Part shown: piece after piece, positions 41,534 through 48,779 of the stretch
How positions within the stretch are numbered: position 1 is the stretch's first letter
How the letters are laid out: the number at the start of each line of letters is the position of its first letter
NCBI RefSeq assembly: GCF_002532075.1
Contig: NZ_LYXE01000200.1
Coordinates: 1-64,000, forward strand
Length of the DNA stretch: 64,000 bases
Reading direction: 5' to 3'
DNA from: Candidatus Chloroploca asiatica
GTDB lineage: Bacteria; Chloroflexota; Chloroflexia; Chloroflexales; Chloroflexaceae
Program-made: the position numbers and the translations under genes
Notes under the pieces: generated by a model
Seen by the model: the letters and a program-made list of their open reading frames with translations, nothing else
What the model was told of the DNA's origin: nothing
Database searches by the model: none

Positions 41534-44473
41534 TTATGGCTGCCACGAACGTGGTTTATTATCTGCACAGACATTGACGTCAATGGTGGATGGGAAGCGC
41601 ATATGCAGATCAACTTGGGTTGACGGTTTGAAACTGCCCACCTGGGTGCGTGCCGAGACCTGAATGGTTGTATTTGGTTGGGCCGTCACACCATCCCAGA
41701 GCACATCATAGCGACGGGGCATGGCATAGGGGTCTTGATCATCGCTATCGTGATACAAGAGCCATGCATTCAAGGTATAGGTTCCGGGACGTACACGATC
41801 AGTGAAGCGATAGTAGAGCTGGTTGGTAGCCTCGTTTACCTTGATTTCGGTCACTAGGTTGCCCCCGCTGCCGCCCTCGGTTGGGGTGAGTGTGACCAAG
41901 CCCACCGTCGGCCACTTGATTTCTTTGCCATCTTTGAGTTTAAAAATGAGGTTCGTTGAACCAGGCGAGAGATTCTCCTTCCTCATATCGGTGCGCACAT
42001 CGCCTTCACGGGGCACACAGGCAAGATCCTGCACCTGACGGCCAATTGACTCGAAGAGAATATCGAGGTTGTTCCTGCCCGTCACCGGATCGGTTTCGAG
42101 CGTCGAGACCACATAGCCCGTCTCGAAACCATTAATCGGATCCGAAGCAATCTGCCCACTGCTTAAGCCACCGTACACCTGGTTGAGCGGGGAAATGCCG
42201 ACAGCGTAGACAATCGTTTGTGCTTTGCGATCATCAGGAATATAGTCACGGGTATCGGTCGCGGTACCTTTGAGCCAGGTATTGCTGACCTCAATCGACT
42301 GATTGATCGGACGATTATAGAGTACATTATCTTTCACATAGGTACCCCCACCGCTATTCGTATGGCAGATCGCTGTATCAATGAGTTGTTTCGTCTCCAG
42401 GCCCCGGCAGAAGGCCCGGTGGGTGCCTTCCACCGCACCTGGGCGGCCCTGGCCCCATGTATCGGCTCCATATGTACCCGGCGAACTGAAGGCGTGATAG
42501 TTGCCCGCGTTTTGATTAAAGAACTGATTCGAGACCCCGTCGGTGATGAAGAGCACCACGCGGAGATAGGTAAACTCCCGGGGGGTTACTGTTGGTGGTT
42601 GCCCATCCTTCGGCCAAGGCTCCGTTGTAGCACGAGAAGCGCTTAGCACGCGCGAGGCCCGGAAGAGGCCAGCAGTACCGTTGGTGCCGCCATTGCTGAC
42701 ATAACGCTTGCCGATCTTGTCAGGGCCAAAGGTCGGATGGGTCGTATCGCGCTCTGGTACGTCAATGGTACCGGTTGAATGCTTGTCAATCTCTTTTTTC
42801 AGCACAGCTTTGTTGCTGCTGAAGTAGGATTGGCCGCTGCCCGGCGTGCCAATGCCCACATAGCTCCCGTCACTTTCTTTGAAGATGAAGGCATTACCAT
42901 TACTATTAACATCGCCTGTATACCAGATATAGGCAAACTGATCGGGTGGACGGTTGGGATCGTCTGTGCCAAAGTAGGCCGTATCAATGAGTTGCTGAAT
43001 CGCCTGTTTGGCAATAAACATCCGCCGCTCGGTATATTGCCGCCAGTAGCGTGATGCGCCGGTACCATCAGTCTCCGAATTACCATCAATGGTTGAGCCA
43101 TTAGGGCGGGTATAGACTGGCCCGTTGGTACACTGGGTAAAGACCGAGGGTTGGGGTACACCATCCACCGTCAGAGGCCCCTGACTGGAATAGATATTGC
43201 CGCCACCGCCAACATCGCACTGCCCATTGAAATTGGCGCTCATCGAGCCAGACTGGTCGAGCACAATCACCCACTGGATCGGATTATACTCGGTGGGCCG
43301 ATTCTGATAGGCCGGCGTCAGCGCCACATCGCCCCACACCTCGCAGCAATCTTCCTCGTTGGGTGGCACCGGGCTAAACGAACACGCCCCGAGCAACGCA
43401 TCTTCCTGCCCAAGGTAGACGAGGTCGAAATAGGTATTATTCTTCCCTTTGTTGTCTGAGGCGAGGATCACAAAGACCCCGAAGCCAGTCACGTTATAGC
43501 GGGAATTAGCCCCATTGTCAGCGGCCGGAGGATTATAGAGTGGCAGGATCATCCTGGTGCCAAGGGCTTGATGTTCCTGCATTGCGTCCCATGCTTTGCC
43601 AACCATCATCCCGGTCGAGCCCCAGACCCAGTCACCAGGACTGAGGATGCCAGGGAGGGCGGGATAGTTGACATCCACCACCCCTGAAGGCAAGGGAGCC
43701 TCTTCAAAGCCATCGCTGAGATTGCCAAACCCACGGAGGCTATTCTCGGCATCGACGGCGCTCTTATTGGCTTCCTTCCAGCGCAAGAACCCAAAGTTGC
43801 CAGGGCTATCGTTATCTTTTGGATAGACGCGTCGTGCCGTATAGGTAGCAAAAGGCCCACTGGGAATGACGCGCCAGTTGGCATCATCCACTTGCCTGAA
43901 CTGACCCAAATCATCGGTGAGCGTCTGGCGGTCAATCGCAAATGGATAGACGCCCTGGCCTATCGGGCACTTACCGGCATAGGCACTGGCCCCGATGGGC
44001 AGATCGTTGCGCCCGACGACGCGCGCAAAGTAGGTGTCAACCTGACCTTCGAGGCGCACCTGGATAAAGGCAACATCATTGGTCGGGATCGCGTTGGTAT
44101 TATCAGGGGTGATCGACGAAGCCCCGGCAATAGCCCGGCCATCTTTATCGAGATAGACAGCGGTTAGTTGTAGCTGATTGCTGTTTGGTGTCTGCCCATA
44201 GGCGGCCACGTCAATGCCATTGGCAGTCAGCACCTGCAGGATCTGGTTGTAGACCATTGCGCTGGTATCACCAGCGCGGCTATTGAAGACAAAATTCATG
44301 CCAGCGATCGACGAGGCATTGGCCGCCGCGACCACCCGGCGCTCTTGCGAAAAGGTATTGCCAACATCCACCGAGAGCCCGACCATGGCGACAAGCACCA
44401 CGATCATGAGGGCGATCAGCGGGATGCTTTGGCCTAACGTTCGCCTACGATACTTCTTGGTTCTTGTTTCCAT
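41534..44473 (-). CDS. TadG-like pilus-assembly protein with von Willebrand factor A domain
   Basis: 979 residues. The N-terminus (LGQSIPLIALMIVVLVAMVGLSVDVG) is the TadE/TadG-type membrane segment. An insertion of about 370 residues follows, then a VWA domain whose metal site DQSGSMS lies in WVIVLDQSGSMS. Further along are VLFITDGVSNQF and many Asn- and Gly-rich loops; a beta-sandwich fills the C-terminus, with Cys residues in the last 20. TadG proteins with VWA domains are pseudopilin-like or adhesive tip components. RBS GGAGGG precedes the ATG. It is followed by the Kelch gene in the same direction. The size is at the upper end for the family. Confidence 0.85.
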   Translation of the reverse strand: METRTKKYRRRTLGQSIPLIALMIVVLVAMVGLSVDVGNTFSQERRVVAAANASSIAGMNFVFNSRAGDTSAMVYNQILQVLTANGIDVAAYGQTPNSNQLQLTAVYLDKDGRAIAGASSITPDNTNAIPTNDVAFIQVRLEGQVDTYFARVVGRNDLPIGASAYAGKCPIGQGVYPFAIDRQTLTDDLGQFRQVDDANWRVIPSGPFATYTARRVYPKDNDSPGNFGFLRWKEANKSAVDAENSLRGFGNLSDGFEEAPLPSGVVDVNYPALPGILSPGDWVWGSTGMMVGKAWDAMQEHQALGTRMILPLYNPPAADNGANSRYNVTGFGVFVILASDNKGKNNTYFDLVYLGQEDALLGACSFSPVPPNEEDCCEVWGDVALTPAYQNRPTEYNPIQWVIVLDQSGSMSANFNGQCDVGGGGNIYSSQGPLTVDGVPQPSVFTQCTNGPVYTRPNGSTIDGNSETDGTGASRYWRQYTERRMFIAKQAIQQLIDTAYFGTDDPNRPPDQFAYIWYTGDVNSNGNAFIFKESDGSYVGIGTPGSGQSYFSSNKAVLKKEIDKHSTGTIDVPERDTTHPTFGPDKIGKRYVSNGGTNGTAGLFRASRVLSASRATTEPWPKDGQPPTVTPREFTYLRVVLFITDGVSNQFFNQNAGNYHAFSSPGTYGADTWGQGRPGAVEGTHRAFCRGLETKQLIDTAICHTNSGGGTYVKDNVLYNRPINQSIEVSNTWLKGTATDTRDYIPDDRKAQTIVYAVGISPLNQVYGGLSSGQIASDPINGFETGYVVSTLETDPVTGRNNLDILFESIGRQVQDLACVPREGDVRTDMRKENLSPGSTNLIFKLKDGKEIKWPTVGLVTLTPTEGGSGGNLVTEIKVNEATNQLYYRFTDRVRPGTYTLNAWLLYHDSDDQDPYAMPRRYDVLWDGVTAQPNTTIQVSARTQVGSFKPSTQVDLHMRFPSTIDVNVCADNKPRSWQP

Positions 44474-44676
44474 GATCTTTACCCTCCATCTACCATCAAT
44501 CTACGATCTTGATTTTTGCTTTGAACTGTCTTCGCAGTTCGTAACGTATGTTTCCGGGGTTTGGTCACCCTGAGTACTCCATGGCCTTTGGGCGCTTATC
44601 AGAACTCACAGGTCTTCAAGACCGGTGAGGTCCTAGACCGGTTTTGTTTTTTAGGAGCAAAGGGTCTCAGGCGTCC
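44474..44676. repeat. Intergenic space with interspersed hairpin
   Basis: 203 bases between the TadE-like gene and the VWA gene. 44605-44629 is a hairpin CTCACAGGTCTT/AAGACCGGTGAG with one mismatch, related to the one at 27798. A second short stem GGTC-CTA-GACC follows with T-rich sequence on the plus strand. Nothing else was recognised. Confidence 0.55.
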
Positions 44677-45348
44677 CTAAGGTGTTGTATAGTACTGGCT
44701 GCGTATCGGCATCAGGTGTGAGGCCTGCAAGCGCACCGTATTGCCAAAGGCTGGCGCAAAAGGAAAGAAAAAGCTATATTCATACCGCACCGTCACACGG
44801 ATCCAGCACCCGCTCCCGCCGGCCTGCAGATCACGGCCCCGGACATTGCCAACACAGGAAGGCTGCAGATTACTCGTATCAAAGCCGAACAGGTTTTCGA
44901 CATAAATGTAGCCATTTGCGTTGGTGGCAACGTTCGCGTGCAAATTCTGGGTCAGATCATCAACCCCATTGCCGTCGAGATCGCGCAGATTAGCAAAGCC
45001 ATTGCCTTGATCGCCGGCGGCTCCGTAGACGCGGTTGGCAATTTCGGCATAGGGGATGACAAGTTGGGTAATATTGCCGTCTTTATCTTTCACGGCGTGC
45101 GGATAGCTCCCATAGACGGCCCCCTCCTGGGCGGCGACGCGCAGGGCCTGCATGGTAAAGTAGATCAAGCCCAAGTCAACGACGGCGGCCAGCAGAAAGA
45201 AGATCATCGTGGAGGCAAGGGCAAACTCGACGACGGCCTGGCCCCATTGCTTTGGGTGGCGTTTGGGCAACGTCGGGTGAGCAGGCTCAACCCTGGTCTC
45301 ACCTTGTCGCCTTGCCTTCAGCATTAAGGATGTGATCAACTTCTTCAT
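44677..45348 (-). CDS. TadE-family pseudopilin (second copy)
   Basis: 223 residues. The TadE motif GQAVVEFALASTMIFFLLAAVVDLG follows a basic, Pro-rich N-terminus of about 35 residues. The remainder is extracytoplasmic and contains two cysteines in QPSCVGNVRG and GSGCWIRVTV that could form a disulphide. TadE/TadF are minor pilins processed by a TadV-type peptidase, which is absent here. It follows the first TadE gene by 28 nt. The RBS is weak, which agrees with translational coupling. Confidence 0.87.
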   Translation of the reverse strand: MKKLITSLMLKARRQGETRVEPAHPTLPKRHPKQWGQAVVEFALASTMIFFLLAAVVDLGLIYFTMQALRVAAQEGAVYGSYPHAVKDKDGNITQLVIPYAEIANRVYGAAGDQGNGFANLRDLDGNGVDDLTQNLHANVATNANGYIYVENLFGFDTSNLQPSCVGNVRGRDLQAGGSGCWIRVTVRYEYSFFFPFAPAFGNTVRLQASHLMPIRSQYYTTP

Positions 45349-45376
45349 AGCACTTGCTCACTGCTCACAACATTAT

Positions 45377-45985
45377 TTATGGCGTAGGATCAGGATTGAT
45401 CCGCACCCACTCGGTCTGATTGGCAGCACAGGCCACCCCGATCTGGCGCGTGGGGTCACGTCCAAGGTTTTCGAGCGAGCGACGCTGGGTGACCCGCATT
45501 GTCACCCCATCGTTCATACCAAGCAAGCCAAAGAGAGGGGTCAGGCTATTGACCGGGTAGGTGATCGAGATCTCAATTGGCCCACGCACAGCCAGATTAC
45601 GGGTAGCGCCGCCATTGGGATAACGGATGGTCACATACTGAGCCTGGGCGACCGCATCTTGTTCATTAACCCCCATGCCAAGCAGGGTTAGCTGTGACTC
45701 AATCGCCACATAGATCCCATTGACACAATTATCTGAGCGAATGCTGCGCGGCGCCCAGACATTGGGGTCTTGATTGAACCCAGCAGGATTCTGGTTCAGC
45801 CAGGACTCGTGCGGAGGCAACTGGGCGGCCACTTCGGCACCATTGCGGGCAGCCTGCGAAATGGTCGAATAGGCAAAGATCAGCCAGCCAAACTCGATGA
45901 TGCCAAAGATGACGATCAAGAGAATGGGAAGCATCAAAGCCATCTCAACGATGGACTGCCCTTTTTTGTGTTGCGTATGCGCCAT
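45377..45985 (-). CDS. TadE-family pseudopilin (first copy)
   Basis: 202 residues starting with a basic leader (MAHTQHKKGQS) and the TadE segment IVEMALMLPILLIVIFGIIEFGWL; the Glu of the segment is the processing and assembly determinant. The extracytoplasmic domain has a VTIRYPNGG strand and Cys residues in SDNCVNGIY and IGVACAANQ. First gene of the leftward Tad locus, with a clear promoter and RBS GGAGG. Together with the next gene it gives two minor pilins. Confidence 0.88.
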   Translation of the reverse strand: MAHTQHKKGQSIVEMALMLPILLIVIFGIIEFGWLIFAYSTISQAARNGAEVAAQLPPHESWLNQNPAGFNQDPNVWAPRSIRSDNCVNGIYVAIESQLTLLGMGVNEQDAVAQAQYVTIRYPNGGATRNLAVRGPIEISITYPVNSLTPLFGLLGMNDGVTMRVTQRRSLENLGRDPTRQIGVACAANQTEWVRINPDPTP

Positions 45986-46021
45986 GACCGGCCTCCGTGC
46001 AGGGTCTTCTCGTCCAGCCTT

Positions 46022-46051
46022 ATTATAGCTCTAGGGCAAGGAGATGCTCAA
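46022..46051 (-). promoter_or_regulatory. Promoter of the Tad locus (tadE first gene)
   Basis: On the minus strand TTGAGC (46046-46051), 18 bp, TATAAT (46022-46027), then 36 nt to the ATG at 45985 with GGAGG between. Confidence 0.65.
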
Positions 46052-46063
46052 TAGTCTAATGGT

Positions 46064-46266
46064 ACCGTATTGGGGCACGGCGTCGCCGCGCCCCAACGGC
46101 GGCACGGGGCGGCGGGGCGGGGGCACGGCGGCGGCGTGCCCGTACGGGGGGGCGGCGAGGGCGGCGGGGCCGTGCCCGTACGGCGGGGCGGCGGGGCGGC
46201 GGGGCGGGGGCACGGCAGGGCCGTGCCCGTACGGCGGGGCGGCGAGGGCGGCGGGGCGGGGCAACG
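46064..46266. repeat. GC-rich imperfect repeat tract
   Basis: An almost pure G/C tract with GTGCCCGTACGG at about 46136, 46172 and 46223 (spacings 36 and 51) set in CGGGGCGG runs. The GTGCCCGTAC element is also the junction of each unit in the array at 50251-50593. Confidence 0.7.
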
Positions 46267-46273
46267 CCAGCCA

Positions 46274-46345
46274 TGTCATTCCGAACGGAGTGAGGAATCT
46301 TCGCTGCGGTGCATCGGTGCATAGAAGACCCCTCGCTGCGCTCCT
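46274..46345. repeat. Interspersed hairpin, CATTCCGAACG family (copy 1)
   Basis: TGTCATTCCGAACGGAGTGA at the left, and AGAAGACCCCTCGCTGCGCT at the right, form imperfect arms. Confidence 0.65.
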
Positions 46346-46382
46346 AAGAAACAAACCGTGTTGTCAGTTCCAGTGTGTCCTC

Positions 46383-46464
46383 TGTCATTCCGAACGCAGC
46401 GGAGCGCAGTGAGGAATCTGCACTGATCGTCATGGAAGACCCCTCACTCCGTTCGGGGTGACAT
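46383..46464. repeat. Interspersed hairpin, CATTCCGAACG family (copy 2)
   Basis: TGTCATTCCGAACG at the left is matched by CGTTCGGGGTGACA at the right. This is the most complete copy in the window. A half copy lies near 9065-9095. Confidence 0.7.
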
Positions 46465-46597
46465 GGGCGGGCCGGTGCAACACACTGGTTTCTCTCGGCA
46501 CCACTGGCCCGCGGGCCACTTGGCACTCGGGGTGACAAGGACGCGCGACGGGGGCACGGCGGCGCCGTGCCTGTACGGGGCGGGCCTGTGCAAAAGG

Positions 46598-46626
46598 TGG
46601 ACAATGCACAGATTTGGGGGTATACT
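46598..46626 (+). promoter_or_regulatory. Promoter for the SRPBCC-peroxiredoxin operon
   Basis: TGGACA (46598-46603), 17 bp, TATACT (46621-46626); start codon at 46672. Confidence 0.7.
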
Positions 46627-46671
46627 GGGTGTAAGAGGATGCAAAAAGAAAAAAGATATGGGTGGAGTGGT

Positions 46672-47133
46672 ATGATAGAACGAACGCATTTATTGGAAGA
46701 GTTTGTGGTTGTGCGTGCGCCGATGGGGCGGGTTGAAGCGGTGATGACTGAGCGCGACCCGATGTTGCGTTGGATGTCTGGGGCCGTGCGCTTTGAGCCG
46801 GTGGATGGCGTCTGGACATTTGACCAGGGGACACGGTGGCAGTTGACGTTGAGTGGCCTTGGACGTTTGTTGCAAGCGTCGTATGTTGTCCATGAGCGTC
46901 GGCCTGGATTGATTCTGTGGGCGTTTGATGGGTTTTGGGAAGGTTTTGATGCGTGGCACTGGATGCCGCAGCAAGACCCTGAGCATACATTGATTCAAAA
47001 TCGCATTGAATATCAGCTGCGTGTTCCGGTGATTGATGTCGTCTGGCCAGCGACGGTGGGGCCACTGATGGGCTGGGATGCGCGGGTACAGATGCAACGG
47101 CTCAAGCAGGTTTGCGAAGAGCAAGGAGGCTAG
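46672..47133 (+). CDS. SRPBCC (START-like) superfamily protein
   Basis: 153 residues from ATG at 46672, with GGAG 5 nt upstream and a promoter 46 nt upstream. The N-terminal strand EEFVVVRAPMGRVEAVMTER, the central WTFDQGTRWQLTLSGLGRLLQ and YVVHERRPGLILWAFDGF, and a C-terminal helix (GWDARVQMQRLKQVCEEQ) fit the SRPBCC/polyketide-cyclase fold, which binds hydrophobic ligands. No catalytic residue set is recognisable. The stop is one base before the ATG of the peroxiredoxin-like gene, so the two are translationally coupled and probably functionally linked. Confidence 0.78.
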   Translation: MIERTHLLEEFVVVRAPMGRVEAVMTERDPMLRWMSGAVRFEPVDGVWTFDQGTRWQLTLSGLGRLLQASYVVHERRPGLILWAFDGFWEGFDAWHWMPQQDPEHTLIQNRIEYQLRVPVIDVVWPATVGPLMGWDARVQMQRLKQVCEEQGG

Positions 47134-47134
47134 G

Positions 47135-47716
47135 ATGGCACGTCCGTTTATTCCGATGACCGGCAAATGGCGCCGGGAATTCATTCAGCCCCGTGGGCCT
47201 AAAGGAGTACCGCAGGTAGGTGAACTGGCACCTGATTTCACCCTGCCGTACGCAAAGATGGTCACAGGACCTGAGGGCGAACTACAGATCGAATATGGGC
47301 GAACAATCACGTTGAGTGCGCTGCGCGGTCGTCCGGTGGTGCTGAATTTGTCACGGATTGTGAGTGATCGTTTCTTCTGACCGCACTGTGCGCCGCAGCT
47401 GGATGCTTTGCGGGAAGCTCATGGTGAATTCGTTGCGCGGGGGGCTGAATTGCTGGTCGTCAGCAGCACCGAGCTTGAGATGACGAGCTTTGTTGCTGAG
47501 ACGCTGAATGCCCCGTATCCGGTGTTGAGTGATGGTGACTGGTCGGTCTTTCATCGGTACGGCATGGGTTCGGCGATGGGGGTGCCGTTGCCGAGTACCT
47601 TTGTGATTGATCCCGAAGGGATTATTCGATGGAGTTGGGTCGCCCCGCTCTCGGTCGTTTTTACGCCGCCGACACCCGAGACACTGCTCTCGATTCTGGA
47701 TCAGTTGTTTGGATAG
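47135..47716 (+). CDS. Peroxiredoxin-like protein with in-frame TGA at the catalytic position: probable selenoprotein
   Basis: Read through one TGA (47378-47380), the frame gives 193 residues. The N-terminal half (VGELAPDFTLPY, RGRPVVLNLSRIVSDRFF) and the C-terminal half (PHCAPQLDALREAHGEFVAR, ELLVVSSTELEM, PYPVLSDGDWSVFHRYG, GVPLPSTFVIDPEGIIRW) are contiguous parts of one AhpC/TSA-type thioredoxin fold. The TGA codes position 82, giving U-P-H-C; relatives have C-P-x-C there, in a context like R-I-(V/F)-T-(D/E)-x-x-Y-C-P-F-C as I recall. Nothing else in the frame is interrupted, and there is a strong RBS (AAGGAGG). A hairpin of SECIS type follows the TGA. The alternative is a point mutation or sequencing error of a TGC/TGT Cys codon. 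Expected role: reduction of peroxides or disulphides. Confidence 0.8.
47393..47413 (+). promoter_or_regulatory. Candidate bacterial SECIS hairpin
   Basis: CCGC-AGC, apical loop TGGAT, GCT, bulged TT, GCGG: seven base pairs with a two-U bulge and a GG in the loop. The apical loop begins 20 nt after the TGA, inside the usual 16-37 nt range for bacterial SECIS elements. Known SelB-binding hairpins also use a loop G and a bulged U, though in E. coli fdhF the bulge is on the 5' arm. Confidence 0.55.
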
Positions 47717-47722
47717 TAGTTG

Positions 47723-47775
47723 TTCTGTAGGCAGCAAAAAAGCCAGCTTAGCTGGCTTTTTTGCTGCCTACAGAA
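47723..47775. repeat. Long palindrome, GCCAGC family (member f); probable bidirectional terminator
   Basis: A perfect 25-bp stem (TTCTGTAGGCAGCAAAAAAG then CCAGC, and complement) around TTA. A6/T6 tracts flank the core. It lies between the convergent peroxiredoxin-like and membrane-protein genes, starting 6 nt after the first stop. Confidence 0.88.
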
Positions 47776-47792
47776 TGAAATGACCGGAAGAT

Positions 47793-48491
47793 CTAGAATG
47801 CTGCTGGGCTGACGACCATACGGCGAATGTAGCTGGTCTCGATGGCCTGGCTATACTGCCATGCGCCGAGGGCGAAGAGGGCCTGGGCGATTGTCTGGCT
47901 GATCTGCTCGAACCAGACGACCGCGATAGTATCGAAGGTCATATTGGCCATCTGGGACATCAGCAATACCACAAGCATTGTGGTCAGGAAGAGAGCGCCG
48001 GTTGTCCACATCTTGCGGCCCCAGGCGGCCAGGATGAGCATGATCAGCATCCCGATGTTGCCAATCGAGGCCAACAAAATCAGAGGCACGCGCCACGGGC
48101 CACCAGCCTGACCAATAAAGGCGGAGAAGACGACAAAGAGCCCGATCACAATGGCGGGAACGATCCAGGGGCGCTTGAGGGGGGGCTGTTCGCGGAGCAT
48201 GCGGCGTACCTGATAGAGCGACCAGGCAAAGATAGTAAAACCAGGGGCGATCAAGGGGAAGAGGCCATGGTACATCCAGCTGATCTCGGTACCAGTGGCC
48301 GCAATGATTAGTTTGCCTGAGGCTTTGAGGAGCCCACCGAGCACGATCAAGATGGCACCGATGGTTGCCATGCGCCCAATTGAACGATCCATCTGGATCA
48401 TCATCCGGGTCAAAATGATCAGACCGATCGCCGAAAAGATAACCGTCATGTAGTCCTGCAAGCCCAGTATCACCGTGTATTGATCTTGCAT
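47793..48491 (-). CDS. Seven-helix membrane protein of unknown function
   Basis: 232 residues with seven predicted membrane segments, at about 14-32, 40-58, 72-92, 107-128, 133-155, 162-180 and 188-210. Short polar loops carry few charges: QVRRMLREQPPLKRPW in the middle loop and ETSYIRRMVVSPAAF at the C-terminus. I see no motif of a named transporter or sensor family. It starts with its own RBS (GGAGCGGA) and is separated by a 288-base gap from the divergent E1-alpha gene. Confidence 0.7.
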   Translation of the reverse strand: MQDQYTVILGLQDYMTVIFSAIGLIILTRMMIQMDRSIGRMATIGAILIVLGGLLKASGKLIIAATGTEISWMYHGLFPLIAPGFTIFAWSLYQVRRMLREQPPLKRPWIVPAIVIGLFVVFSAFIGQAGGPWRVPLILLASIGNIGMLIMLILAAWGRKMWTTGALFLTTMLVVLLMSQMANMTFDTIAVVWFEQISQTIAQALFALGAWQYSQAIETSYIRRMVVSPAAF

Positions 48492-48627
48492 CGTCTCCGC
48501 TCCTTTGTGGCAGACACCTTCTACGTAACGTATATTGTATATATGTCACACGATTCTGCAAGTTGATTGTAGTACAGAGTCGGGAGAATCTGGTGGAGAG
48601 ATCTGGAAGAAAGAGGGAGAACTGACA

Positions 48628-48672
48628 ACCAGGGTAGGGGCGAGGGCAGAACGTCCTCGCCCCTACCCTGGT
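48628..48672. repeat. Large hairpin in the divergent gap
   Basis: An 18-bp perfect stem (ACCAGGGTAGGGGCGAGG and complement), 9-nt loop. The GTAGGGGCGAGG style resembles the GGGGCACCCGCGAGGGGTGC units of the 50251 array. It lies between divergent genes and before the promoter at 48701. The rest of the gap 48492-48779 shows nothing else. Confidence 0.75.
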
Positions 48673-48700
48673 GAAAGGGTAGGTAACGGGAGTTGGCGGG

Positions 48701-48730
48701 TTGGCAGAAAGGGTCAAGAGGGCCTACAAT
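48701..48730 (+). promoter_or_regulatory. Promoter of the E1-alpha gene
   Basis: TTGGCA (48701-48706), 18 bp, TACAAT (48725-48730); start at 48780. Confidence 0.6.
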
Positions 48731-48779
48731 AGAGGGAGGCGAACCGGGACGCCCCGGCCGTGTGAGCGAGGGAGCGACG

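Larger units (their letters stand above)
45986..46671. other. 686-base non-coding region: promoters and repeats
   Basis: No gene is supported here. It contains the Tad promoter (46022-46051, minus), a GC-rich tract of imperfect repeats (46064-46266), two interspersed hairpins (46274-46345 and 46383-46464), and the promoter of the SRPBCC gene (46598-46626, plus). Long open frames through the GC tract are caused by its composition. Confidence 0.7.

Noticed and set aside
44605-44660. Intrinsic terminator for the Tad genes
   Set aside because: The T-rich run is on the plus strand, whereas the surrounding genes are transcribed leftward.
46044-46412. Open frames across the GC-rich tract on both strands
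   Set aside because: They are Gly/Ala/Pro/Arg-rich, present in several frames at once, without RBS or family signature. High GC removes stop codons.
47078-47380. A 100-residue protein ending at 47380 as a separate gene or a simple pseudogene
   Set aside because: The downstream sequence continues the same fold in the same frame without decay, and the stop replaces one catalytic Cys. A selenoprotein explains this better, though a point mutation is not excluded.
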